Of a DNA stretch of 5,082 nt, positions 1-5,082 are shown piece by piece (position 1 is the stretch's first letter; each line of letters begins with the position of its first letter). The stretch is from Robiginitomaculum sp. GTDB lineage: Bacteria > Pseudomonadota > Alphaproteobacteria > Caulobacterales > Maricaulaceae. The position numbers and the translations under genes are program-made. A model generated the notes under the pieces. The model worked only from the letters and a program-made list of their open reading frames with translations, searched no databases and had not been told where the DNA came from. Where the stretch lies: assembly GCA_027071965.1 (NCBI GenBank), contig JALSYJ010000050.1, positions 1-5,082 of the forward strand. The letters are read 5' to 3'.

Positions 1-503
1 TGCCTTGCGTCATAAATCGCAAAAACCAGCAAGATCAAACCCAGGATAACTATGGTAAGAAGCAAGGCCCAGCTTTCCAGCTTTTCCAATGGTTTTAATC
101 CGCCAAACAGACCTATGACCATAATGATGCCGATTACAATAGATGTAAGCAGGCTGTTGTTAAAGTCTGTATCTAAGTCAAAGCCTGATAGCACAAAAGA
201 TGATAAAATATGGACATATAAGCAAACCGAGATCACATAGGCGGCAACGAGGGCCAGATCCGACAATCGTTCAATAAAAACCGTGAACTTATGACTTCCC
301 AATATCAATGCCGGCTCGGCACATTGAATATTGTGACGCACAATACTGCCAACCCAAAATGCCACAAGCGCTACTGCAATCATGGCAAATACTGAATATG
401 GACCAACGGCACTGGCCAAAACTGGCACCACAACCAAAAACCCGCTGCCAAATATGGAAGCAAGCGGCGTACTCATTGCCAAAAAAACAGTCTTATTTTT
501 CAT
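1..503 (-). CDS. Multi-spanning membrane protein, APC-like transporter (partial, C-terminus off left edge)
   Basis: The reading frame is open from an ATG at 503-501 to the left edge (167 codons plus 2 bases), so only the N-terminal part is present. The protein is very hydrophobic, with about five membrane segments at residues 11-34, 36-54, 82-106, 117-135 and 143-164. Segment 1 carries a glycine-rich break (IFGSGF, residues 17-22), as in the unwound helix 1 of APC-superfamily permeases. It is followed by an arginine/asparagine loop (VRHNIQ) and a conserved-looking AEPAL. The family assignment is inference from this pattern; a substrate cannot be named. APC proteins usually have 10-14 helices, so more than half is missing. 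The start is bounded by an in-frame TAG at 509-507. There is no clear Shine-Dalgarno sequence, but the ATG overlaps the stop of a 15-codon mini-ORF (TGATG). The gene lies 99 bp downstream of the methyltransferase on the same strand, so co-transcription is possible. Confidence 0.75.
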   Translation of the reverse strand, partial: MKNKTVFLAMSTPLASIFGSGFLVVVPVLASAVGPYSVFAMIAVALVAFWVGSIVRHNIQCAEPALILGSHKFTVFIERLSDLALVAAYVISVCLYVHILSSFVLSGFDLDTDFNNSLLTSIVIGIIMVIGLFGGLKPLEKLESWALLLTIVILGLILLVFAIYDAR

Positions 504-550
504 CAGCTACCAATATGTGCAATCGTGCCAGGAAGGATGATCCCATACAT
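503..550 (-). CDS. Possible 15-codon leader mini-ORF upstream of the permease-like gene
   Basis: ATG at 550-548 opens a 15-codon frame (MYGIILPGTIAHIGS). Its TGA (505-503) overlaps the permease-like ATG (503-501) in a TGATG arrangement, which is typical of translational coupling. The larger gene lacks an obvious ribosome binding site of its own, which makes coupling attractive. Against it, the mini-ORF also has no strong Shine-Dalgarno sequence, and such a short frame can arise by chance. No function can be assigned to the peptide. Confidence 0.2.
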   Translation of the reverse strand: MYGIILPGTIAHIGS

Positions 551-602
551 AATTCAAGACCAAAACAAAGTTTATAAAACAAAATGATAGTGCATTTACG
601 CC

Positions 603-1316
603 CTACTTTTCCAGAACAAATGTTACCTTTGAGTGTGGTTTGATACCCAAATGACGAACAATCGTATTTTTTGGGGTGAGTTCTTTCTCATGAAACAGCC
701 CATGCCATCCATTTACACAACGAAACTTGAACGGCAGTGGCATTTTCAGGATATCCTTGCTCTCCAGACCTTTGAAAATTTTGATTAGCCCGATCACCCG
801 GTTGGAATAAAAGTCGTTCCAGATAATGGATAATTTTTGCCAGTAAGAGAAATAAGTATCCTCATAAATGACCAGCCCTTTTCGTGAACAACGGATTGCC
901 TCACTTAATAATTCTTCTTGATGCTCCACATGATGTAACATCATTGCCATTACAATTACATCAAAGCTGTTGTCTTCAAATGGCAAATGCACGCCGTCAT
1001 AAAACTCTATTGGAATATCCGCATTGGCATAATCCACAACATCAACACCGCGCACATCAGCGTTAAACCTTTTGGCTATTTCCTCGCCAAACTGTCCATT
1101 GCCACAACCAACATCCAGCACCTTATCGCCTTCAGCAATAAAATCGCCTATATCACCAATACGCTGCTCCAGATCGGATTTCTGGTGTGCTGAGTTTATG
1201 GCTGCATATTTGCGTTTGGGAATTGCCATAAGAATAAAAAATAACACAAAACCAAACAATATAAAGATAACTGACATTGGCAGATATAGAAAATTACGCA
1301 GTGCGCTTATATACAT
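603..1316 (-). CDS. Membrane-anchored class I SAM-dependent methyltransferase
   Basis: A 237-residue protein with the Rossmann-like methyltransferase core of the Methyltransf_11 type. Motif I is VLDVGCGNG (residues 66-74, SAM binding). The post-I acidic stretch is GVDVVD (90-95), with D92 the likely ribose ligand. LPFEDNSFDVIVM (111-123) leads into LHHVEH (127-132), and RKGLVIYED (145-153) ends the next strand. A hydrophobic helix (about residues 8-31) followed by PKRKY suggests an N-terminal membrane anchor with the catalytic domain in the cytoplasm. The substrate is unknown; lipid, quinone, glycan or small-molecule methylation are all possible. The ATG at 1316 is preferred because minus-strand AGGGG (1329-1325) lies 8 nt upstream. 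An in-frame TTG at 1364 would add 16 residues, but its AGGGG is 13 nt away. The gene follows the terminator of the DUF5666 gene, so it probably has its own promoter or depends on read-through. Confidence 0.88.
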   Translation of the reverse strand: MYISALRNFLYLPMSVIFILFGFVLFFILMAIPKRKYAAINSAHQKSDLEQRIGDIGDFIAEGDKVLDVGCGNGQFGEEIAKRFNADVRGVDVVDYANADIPIEFYDGVHLPFEDNSFDVIVMAMMLHHVEHQEELLSEAIRCSRKGLVIYEDTYFSYWQKLSIIWNDFYSNRVIGLIKIFKGLESKDILKMPLPFKFRCVNGWHGLFHEKELTPKNTIVRHLGIKPHSKVTFVLEK

Positions 1317-1319
1317 TAA

Positions 1320-1385
1320 AAAAACCCCTGTTATTAGAGAACCAGCCTTATCTTTATTACGCAATAGCGCACAAAAACCCCTGTT
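1320..1385. repeat. 13-bp direct repeat pair upstream of the methyltransferase
   Basis: AAAAACCCCTGTT occurs at 1320-1332 and again at 1373-1385, an offset of 53 bp. Similarity continues as ATTAGAGAA versus TTATTGGAGAGAA. On the minus strand each copy reads AACAGGGGTTTTT and supplies an AGGGG ribosome-binding-like motif. The inner copy is well placed for the ATG at 1316. The outer copy is poorly placed for the TTG at 1364. It looks like a small local duplication of the translation-initiation region. Confidence 0.6.
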
Positions 1386-1397
1386 TTATTGGAGAGA

Positions 1398-1430
1398 AAA
1401 CAGATGAGATTATTAGTTTCTCATCTGTTT
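1398..1430 (-). terminator. Rho-independent-type terminator after the DUF5666 repeat protein gene
   Basis: A perfect 12-bp inverted repeat, AAACAGATGAGA (1398-1409) and TCTCATCTGTTT (1419-1430), encloses a 9-nt loop. Read on the minus strand it lies 24 nt after the TAA of the exported protein gene and is followed by a pyrimidine-rich TTTTCTCTCC. On the plus strand there is no T run, so it should act on minus-strand transcription. The stem is AT-rich and the U tract interrupted, so it may be leaky and let some transcripts into the methyltransferase gene. Confidence 0.65.
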
Positions 1431-1454
1431 ATATCTCAAGCCAGCAACGGCCGC

Positions 1455-3497
1455 TTAATGTCCAGGGTCGCCATCATTGTCATGATCGCCTGAGTCATCA
1501 TTACCGTGATCACCGTCATTACCATGATCGCCCGAGTCGTCATTACCGTGATCACCGTCATTGCCATGATCGCCCGAGTCGTCATTACCGTGATCACCGT
1601 CATTGCCATGATCGCCTGAGCCGTCATTACCGTGATCACCGTCATTACCATGATCGCCCGAGTCGTCATTACCGTGATCACCGTCATTGCCATGATCGCC
1701 CGAGTCGGAATTATCAGTATCCAGCGACACTTTGCGTGCCTCCAGAACATTATTGCTATTGATAATACCTTCAACTTCAAGCTGGGAATTCAAGGCAATA
1801 TCAGTGGCAAGTCCATGCTCAAATAAGGTATTGGCACTGGTGCTTACCGGTTGACCATTAACGTCAAAATCCTGTGCCGATGCAAAACGATCAACAACAC
1901 CCTCAAGATCAACATCTACACCGGGTTGGCCCACTGTGCCTGTGCTATAGGGTTTTTCTATCTTGCTGGCTGTCATAGTTAAACCGCCCAATGCAGCATT
2001 GGATTTGACCTTGACCATATCGCCATCTCCAAACTGCCCGCCGGGAAAATCATGATCTATAGTCGCATTGGCGTATTGAACATTAAGACTTTGTATCATA
2101 AAGGTTTTCAAATTGGGGTTGTGGCTTTGCACAATTCCTGAAACCGAAATATGTTCGGCCTCGGCAAATCCTCCTGCCAAATATTCCACTCGACTGGCCT
2201 GGATATTTCCTGCCGCATCAAACACACCGTCCACCTCGACGTAATCACCACTTTGCAGGGATGCAAATAATCTGTTTTGGAACAAGGTTGTGGCATCAAA
2301 ATTAATCTTTTGACCCGCCACATCAAAATCAGTTGCTGAAATAGCTGTAATCGGCCCTTTTGCCAGCTCAGAGTCGATAAAGATTGTATCGGCTTCTCCT
2401 GAAGACTTTGTCCCTGTCACCCGAACCCGTTTGCCTGAGGTTAGACCGCTTGCAGCAGCAAGAGCGCCATCATCCAAAACCCGGGTATATGAGGAAGCTC
2501 CATCAATGTAGGAGACTCCATTTACAGTAAATCCAGTGGAGGTTTTATTGTACTCACCAATAACAAGGTCCGTGCCGGTGCCTCGTGTTGCTATTCCGGT
2601 CTCGCCTGCAACCATTGAATTGGAATCGGTAAAGCGCAGCCTGATGCGATTATTGGCCGGATCAAAATTTACTTCGCCATCGCGCAATGCAAAAACTGCA
2701 AAAGTTGAAACATCACCAGATAAAATCGAGCTTTGAACCTTTGCCGCAGGTGCGCCAAGGCAGACACCGCTTGCAGAATCAGTTTCACATAATAATGCTG
2801 TCACAGGCCCGTTGTTTCCAGTGTATTGCGCCTCTATCTCAAAATCACCATTGGCTCCGATATTCACCGCAGCAGCACTATAGGCTGCAAACCTGCCCAA
2901 GCCTGCAATATCAACAATCTGATCTGTATTTTGAGTGGCTGTAATAGCAATTACATCAGGAACTGCCTGTGCGGAAGCAGACAGGGTCAATGTATTTACG
3001 CCCGCAAAAACCGGAGCATCGGCAAACCCGTCACAGGAAAATGACAGGGGAAGGCTCACCCCGTTCATCGTACTGCCTGGCGCTATTGAGAACATGAAGG
3101 ACTGGGAGCCTCCTGCTGGAATATCCACAGCAATATTCTTTGAGCCAACCGGATTATTGGTCACAGGATCTGTGGCCTGAAAATTAAAGGCACCTATTGC
3201 TGGCCCTGCCTGCGCAATTTTGCAATTGGTAGCCGGTGTGGAAGATGAATTGATTATGGTTGCAAATGCAGTTGCCTCCTGACCAATTTGCACAGAGCGA
3301 CTGGCTGGGCTAATGGCCCCGAATAAACCAGCTTCTTGCGCCATAACCGATCCTGATGCAAATGTTGCAAGCCCGATGAATATCCCGGTTTTTAACGATC
3401 TGGTCAAACCTAGAACCGGGTTTTCTGTAACCTTGCCTGACAGACAGGCAGCCGGTACGGACGATGAGCCCAACAATAATACTTTATGAGAATTCAT
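1455..3497 (-). CDS. Exported multi-domain protein: four DUF5666-like modules and an Asp/His/Gly/Asn repeat tail
   Basis: A 680-residue exported protein. The ATG at 3497 is chosen because GGAG (3507-3504) sits 6 nt upstream; an in-frame TTG at 3509 overlaps that site. A hydrophobic segment (LKTGIFIGLATFASGSVMA, residues 35-53) ends in a signal peptidase I site, VMA/QE. It is preceded by an unusually long N-region of about 34 residues. Residues 54-305 form a beta-rich region with cysteine pairs C92/C155 and C237/C246, probably disulfides after export. Four DUF5666-like modules follow at about 310-378, 380-440, 449-515 and 526-593, recognised by recurring V-x-G, DATTLF/SANTLF and YVEVDG/LEVEG patterns. 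Residues 598-680 are a D/H/G/N repeat tail that could bind divalent metal (inference). No catalytic residues are recognised. The gene is divergent from an ECF sigma/FecR pair and ends before a terminator, so it looks monocistronic. DUF5666 function is unknown; a periplasmic, surface or secreted binding role is likely. Confidence 0.9.
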   Translation of the reverse strand: MNSHKVLLLGSSSVPAACLSGKVTENPVLGLTRSLKTGIFIGLATFASGSVMAQEAGLFGAISPASRSVQIGQEATAFATIINSSSTPATNCKIAQAGPAIGAFNFQATDPVTNNPVGSKNIAVDIPAGGSQSFMFSIAPGSTMNGVSLPLSFSCDGFADAPVFAGVNTLTLSASAQAVPDVIAITATQNTDQIVDIAGLGRFAAYSAAAVNIGANGDFEIEAQYTGNNGPVTALLCETDSASGVCLGAPAAKVQSSILSGDVSTFAVFALRDGEVNFDPANNRIRLRFTDSNSMVAGETGIATRGTGTDLVIGEYNKTSTGFTVNGVSYIDGASSYTRVLDDGALAAASGLTSGKRVRVTGTKSSGEADTIFIDSELAKGPITAISATDFDVAGQKINFDATTLFQNRLFASLQSGDYVEVDGVFDAAGNIQASRVEYLAGGFAEAEHISVSGIVQSHNPNLKTFMIQSLNVQYANATIDHDFPGGQFGDGDMVKVKSNAALGGLTMTASKIEKPYSTGTVGQPGVDVDLEGVVDRFASAQDFDVNGQPVSTSANTLFEHGLATDIALNSQLEVEGIINSNNVLEARKVSLDTDNSDSGDHGNDGDHGNDDSGDHGNDGDHGNDGSGDHGNDGDHGNDDSGDHGNDGDHGNDDSGDHGNDGDHGNDDSGDHDNDGDPGH
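1458..1706 (-). repeat. 42-bp tandem minisatellite encoding a DSGDHGNDGDHGND tail
   Basis: Five full in-frame 42-bp units plus a degenerate 39-bp last unit encode residues 598-680 of the exported protein. Each unit reads DSGDHGNDGDHGND, that is two GDHGND hexapeptides plus a DS (GS in unit 3) spacer. The last unit is degenerate (DSGDHDNDGDPGH). Copies differ mostly by synonymous changes (GCC/ACC and CCC/CCT as read on the plus strand), so recent duplication and copy-number variability are likely. The Asp- and His-rich composition suggests metal or cation binding, by analogy to other acidic repeat tails. The copies are contiguous with no spacers, so this is not a CRISPR array. Confidence 0.93.
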
Positions 3498-3708
3498 TTT
3501 AATCTCCAACGTTCAACGATCCGGCATTGGGTCGTTCACAACATTGACGGAGCCGTTTGCCAATACCCTCCAGTACTAAATGCAAAAATATTTATCCTGG
3601 GTTATTTCAAACTCAGAACCCTTGCGGTCACTGCCTGAAATAGTGAAACGCACGAGGTGAAACACATCGGTTATTGATGTATTTTTATTTCCGGTCATAC
3701 TGGTTTTG
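3498..3708. promoter_or_regulatory. Divergent intergenic control region between the DUF5666 gene and the sigma operon
   Basis: This 211-bp non-coding stretch must hold the promoters for both divergent units. On the plus strand a weak sigma70-like pair, GTGAAA (3657-3662) and TATTTT (3680-3685), has 17-bp spacing ahead of the sigma gene. An ACATC-N7-GATGT palindrome (3664-3680) lies across the spacer, and GTGAAAC occurs twice (3643-3649, 3657-3663). Near the DUF5666 start, CGTTCA is repeated (3510-3515, 3533-3538) and AACGA/TCGTT (3515-3519, 3532-3536) could form a hairpin. I see no confident ECF-type promoter. The specific sites are tentative; the regulatory role of the region as a whole follows from the divergent layout. 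Confidence 0.5.
3504..3509 (-). promoter_or_regulatory. Ribosome binding site of the DUF5666 exported protein
   Basis: Minus-strand TTGGAG places GGAG 6 nt before the ATG at 3497. This decides for that ATG over the in-frame TTG at 3509, whose codon lies within the binding site itself. Confidence 0.75.
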
Positions 3709-4233
3709 ATGAGCCTTAAAGAGTTAAACGCTATTTTTCTGGCACAGCGTGCCAATCTGTGCCGGTTTGTAGCTGCGCGTCTGCGCAATGAGGCTATGGC
3801 CGAGGATATTGTACAGGAAGTCTGGCTGAAGATAGAAAAGTCCTCTACTCCTGAACCCATCGACAACCCGGACGGTTATCTATTTACCATCGCCAACCGC
3901 CTGTGTCTGGATGTCATTCGTCAACAAAAACGCCAAAAAGTCAGAGAAGAAAAATGGACAGAACAGACCACGACCAAACTTGATGGCATTGCTACCAGTA
4001 AGGAGCAGGATGCAGAATCCCTGCTATTGCAAGCTGAGCGCATAAAAAAAGTAAGGCTTGCCATCAGCAAATTGCCCAGAAAATCCCGGCAGGCATTTAA
4101 GCTGCACCGCATGCAGGAAATGTCACACAAGGAAGTAGCCGCAGAAATGGGTATCTCCGTCAGCACTGTTGAGAAGCACATTATGCGGGCGATGAAAGAG
4201 TTGGTTCAAACCTTAAAGGAGGATCAGCAATGA
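3709..4233 (+). CDS. ECF-family (FecI-like) RNA polymerase sigma factor
   Basis: A 174-residue protein of the usual size for ECF sigma factors, with only regions 2 and 4. Region 2 spans about residues 8-77. It includes LCRFVAARLRNEAMAEDIVQ (core-binding 2.1/2.2) and DGYLFTIANRLCLDVIRQQK (2.3/2.4, -10 recognition). A charged linker follows (78-108). Region 4 (about 110-167) includes LPRKSRQAFKLHRMQEMSHK and a helix-turn-helix, EVAAEMGISVSTVEKHIMRA, for -35 recognition. The VEKHI end of that helix and the FecR-like protein downstream mark it as FecI-type. ATG at 3709 is preferred; a TTG directly before it (3706) is possible, and an in-frame TGA at 3658 limits further extension. The Shine-Dalgarno sequence is weak. 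It should direct polymerase to genes of a cell-surface-signalling regulon under control of the FecR-like partner. Its targets, possibly including the divergent exported protein, are not shown by the sequence. Confidence 0.93.
   Translation: MSLKELNAIFLAQRANLCRFVAARLRNEAMAEDIVQEVWLKIEKSSTPEPIDNPDGYLFTIANRLCLDVIRQQKRQKVREEKWTEQTTTKLDGIATSKEQDAESLLLQAERIKKVRLAISKLPRKSRQAFKLHRMQEMSHKEVAAEMGISVSTVEKHIMRAMKELVQTLKEDQQ
4215..4223 (+). promoter_or_regulatory. Strong Shine-Dalgarno sequence for the 33-codon small ORF
   Basis: AAAGGAGGA inside the last codons of the sigma gene has its GGAGG core 7 nt before the ATG at 4230. It is the best ribosome binding site in the window, and the only good start it can serve is that of the small ORF. 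Confidence 0.7.
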
Positions 4234-4331
4234 GCACTCTTTTGCCAAAGGAGCAAATTATATTATTTGCTTATGGAGGTTTTACCAGGCTGGCGGCGTC
4301 TTTAAGCAGAGTGGGCAGGAATACACCATGA
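4230..4331 (+). CDS. 33-codon small ORF coupling the sigma and fecR-like genes
   Basis: ATG at 4230 overlaps the sigma stop (ATGA, 4230-4233), and its own TGA (4329-4331) overlaps the fecR-like ATG (ATGA, 4328-4331). The frame therefore exactly bridges the two genes. GGAGG lies 7 nt upstream. The peptide begins MSTLLPKEQI, has a short hydrophobic run (ILFAYGGF) and ends in a basic LSRVGRNTP; it matches no family I recognise. It may be a real microprotein, or a coupling device that delivers ribosomes to fecR and sets the sigma/anti-sigma ratio. It could also be a relic: the SD plus ATGA would be a normal fecR start, so an ancestral N-terminus may have been split off by a frameshift. The fecR frame is also open upstream of 4328 but has no ATG, GTG or TTG there. 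Translation is likely on sequence grounds; function is unknown. Confidence 0.5.
   Translation: MSTLLPKEQIILFAYGGFTRLAASLSRVGRNTP
4252..4271 (+). other. Hairpin inside the small ORF
   Basis: AGCAAAT (4252-4258) and ATTTGCT (4265-4271) form a perfect 7-bp stem around a TATATT loop, extendable by one G-U pair. It lies in the transcript between the sigma and fecR-like genes, with no T run after it, so it is not a standard terminator. A role in mRNA stability or in gating translation is speculative. Confidence 0.35.
4317..4320 (+). promoter_or_regulatory. Ribosome binding site of the fecR-like gene
   Basis: AGGA lies 7 nt before the ATG at 4328 and inside the small ORF. Ribosomes translating the small ORF would pass over it, consistent with termination-reinitiation at the ATGA overlap. 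Confidence 0.6.
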
Positions 4332-5082
4332 AAACGCAGTCAACAACAGACGCACAGCGCACAATGCAGGACGAGGCCATTTCTTGGCACGTTCTGCTAA
4401 GCAGTGGTCGTGCCACGCAAAGTGACTGGATGGCTTTTACCCGCTGGCTGGAGGAAAGCCCGGAACGAAATGAAACTTATGATTTTGTGGCCAGCTCCTG
4501 GGAAACAGCCTCTGAACAGGAAGTGTTTACCCCTGCCCCAACAACAAGTGATTTTGGCATCGCTTATTTTAAGACCCTTTTGCATAAGTTTTCTGGATTG
4601 ATGAACACAAGGCCATGGGCGCTTGCCGGCGGTTTTGCTGCAGCGGCAATGATAATGGTGATGCTTGCCCCGACCATTTTTAATCAGCCCGCCACCTATA
4701 CGCCGGAAATTTATGCGACAAATGTAGGAGAGCAGCGCTCCATAATCTTGGCAGACGGAAGTACAGTTGTACTTAATACCGATACAAAAATAGCGGTAAA
4801 CATCACCAAACATGCCCGCAGCATTGAATTGCAACAGGGTCAGGCATTTTTCACTGTACAACACGAGAACAGCCGGATTTTTGAAGTAATGGCTAACGGG
4901 CTGCGAATTACCGATATAGGAACCAGTTTTGACGTAAAGGCTGTGGATACGCAAACTCAGGTTTCAGTAATTGACGGGATCGTGGAAGTAAAACCAAAGG
5001 CGGCAGATGAACAGGCATCTCCTGTCAGACTGATAGCAGGGCAGCAGGCAATGCACAGCGCCAATGACAATATCAAGGTGCA
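4328..5082 (+). CDS. FecR-family transmembrane anti-sigma/sigma regulator (partial, C-terminus off right edge)
   Basis: The frame runs from ATG 4328 to the window edge (251 codons plus 2 bases). Residues 15-55 (EAISWHVLLSSG, then DWMAFTRWLEESPERNETY) match the cytoplasmic DUF4880-type N-terminal domain of FecR proteins, which contacts the sigma factor. A single membrane helix (about 97-118) follows. Residues 131-222 are the periplasmic FecR domain: VGEQRSIILADGSTVVLNTD, then IELQQGQAFFTV, FEVMANGLRITDIGTSFDV and VSVIDGIVEV. Family members are usually about 320-350 residues, so roughly the last quarter is missing. This C-terminal part normally meets the signalling domain of a TonB-dependent receptor. 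Known members both restrain and activate their cognate sigma factor after regulated proteolysis. It is in one operon with the sigma gene and the small ORF, with a 4-nt overlap to the latter. The outer-membrane partner, if any, would lie to the right. Confidence 0.93.
   Translation, partial: MKTQSTTDAQRTMQDEAISWHVLLSSGRATQSDWMAFTRWLEESPERNETYDFVASSWETASEQEVFTPAPTTSDFGIAYFKTLLHKFSGLMNTRPWALAGGFAAAAMIMVMLAPTIFNQPATYTPEIYATNVGEQRSIILADGSTVVLNTDTKIAVNITKHARSIELQQGQAFFTVQHENSRIFEVMANGLRITDIGTSFDVKAVDTQTQVSVIDGIVEVKPKAADEQASPVRLIAGQQAMHSANDNIKV

Noticed and set aside
52..577. Plus-strand frames at 52-240 and 308-577
   Set aside because: They are antisense to the hydrophobic permease-like protein and show no domain or ribosome binding site.
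884..1407. Plus-strand frames within and upstream of the methyltransferase
   Set aside because: They are shadows of the methyltransferase gene, which carries the conserved SAM-binding motifs.
1458..1706. CRISPR-like array
   Set aside because: The 42-bp units are contiguous with no unique spacers, and they are in frame with a well-supported exported protein.
1277..1826. Plus-strand and alternative minus-strand frames rich in HYRDHRH or MTVITVM repeats
   Set aside because: They are mirror frames of the minisatellite. The unit length is a multiple of three without stops in several frames; they have no ribosome binding site or family signal.
3498..3708. A specific ECF sigma promoter for autoregulation or for the exported protein
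   Set aside because: No convincing GGAA-type -35 with a suitably spaced -10 was visible on either strand, so no position is claimed.
3576..3866. Minus-strand 96-codon frame covering the divergent region and the start of the sigma gene
   Set aside because: It lies antisense to a clear ECF sigma gene and across the promoter region, with no recognisable domain.
4252..4271. Rho-independent terminator between the sigma and fecR-like genes
   Set aside because: The stem is short and AT-rich with no following T run, and the genes overlap through the small ORF.
4397..4954. Minus-strand 185-codon frame
   Set aside because: It is antisense to the FecR-like gene, which has strong domain support. The composition (Cys, His, Arg-rich) is typical of a shadow frame.

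Overview
This window looks like chromosomal DNA of a Gram-negative bacterium, most likely a proteobacterium of moderate GC content. The evidence is a FecI-type ECF sigma factor followed by a FecR-type anti-sigma sensor, a Sec-exported repeat protein with a periplasmic or extracellular design, and AGGA/GGAG-type ribosome binding sites. The genus cannot be fixed from the sequence. I see no rRNA, tRNA, insertion sequence or CRISPR array.

Layout. The left part is all on the minus strand. Positions 1-503 hold the N-terminal 167 codons of a multi-spanning membrane protein resembling amino-acid/APC-type transporters; it runs off the left edge. Positions 603-1316 encode a class I SAM-dependent methyltransferase with an unusual N-terminal membrane helix. 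After a hairpin terminator at 1398-1430, positions 1455-3497 encode a 680-residue exported protein. It has an extended export signal, a two-part beta-rich region with paired cysteines, four tandem DUF5666-like beta modules, and a C-terminal tail of nested Asp/His/Gly/Asn repeats from a 42-bp minisatellite.

A 211-bp divergent intergenic region (3498-3708) separates this from the plus-strand signalling genes. These are an ECF sigma factor (3709-4233), a 33-codon small ORF (4230-4331), and a FecR-like transmembrane regulator (4328 to the right edge, incomplete). The small ORF is too short for usual annotation cutoffs. It starts in an ATGA overlap with the sigma stop, has an excellent Shine-Dalgarno sequence, and ends in a second ATGA overlap with the fecR-like start.

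How it may work together (inference): the FecR-like protein would hold or activate the sigma factor in response to an envelope signal. The divergently transcribed DUF5666 exported protein is the nearest candidate target or partner. The usual outer-membrane partner gene would lie beyond the right edge. The most noteworthy items are the doubly overlapping small ORF and the repeat-tailed DUF5666 protein beside a cell-surface-signalling sigma/anti-sigma pair.
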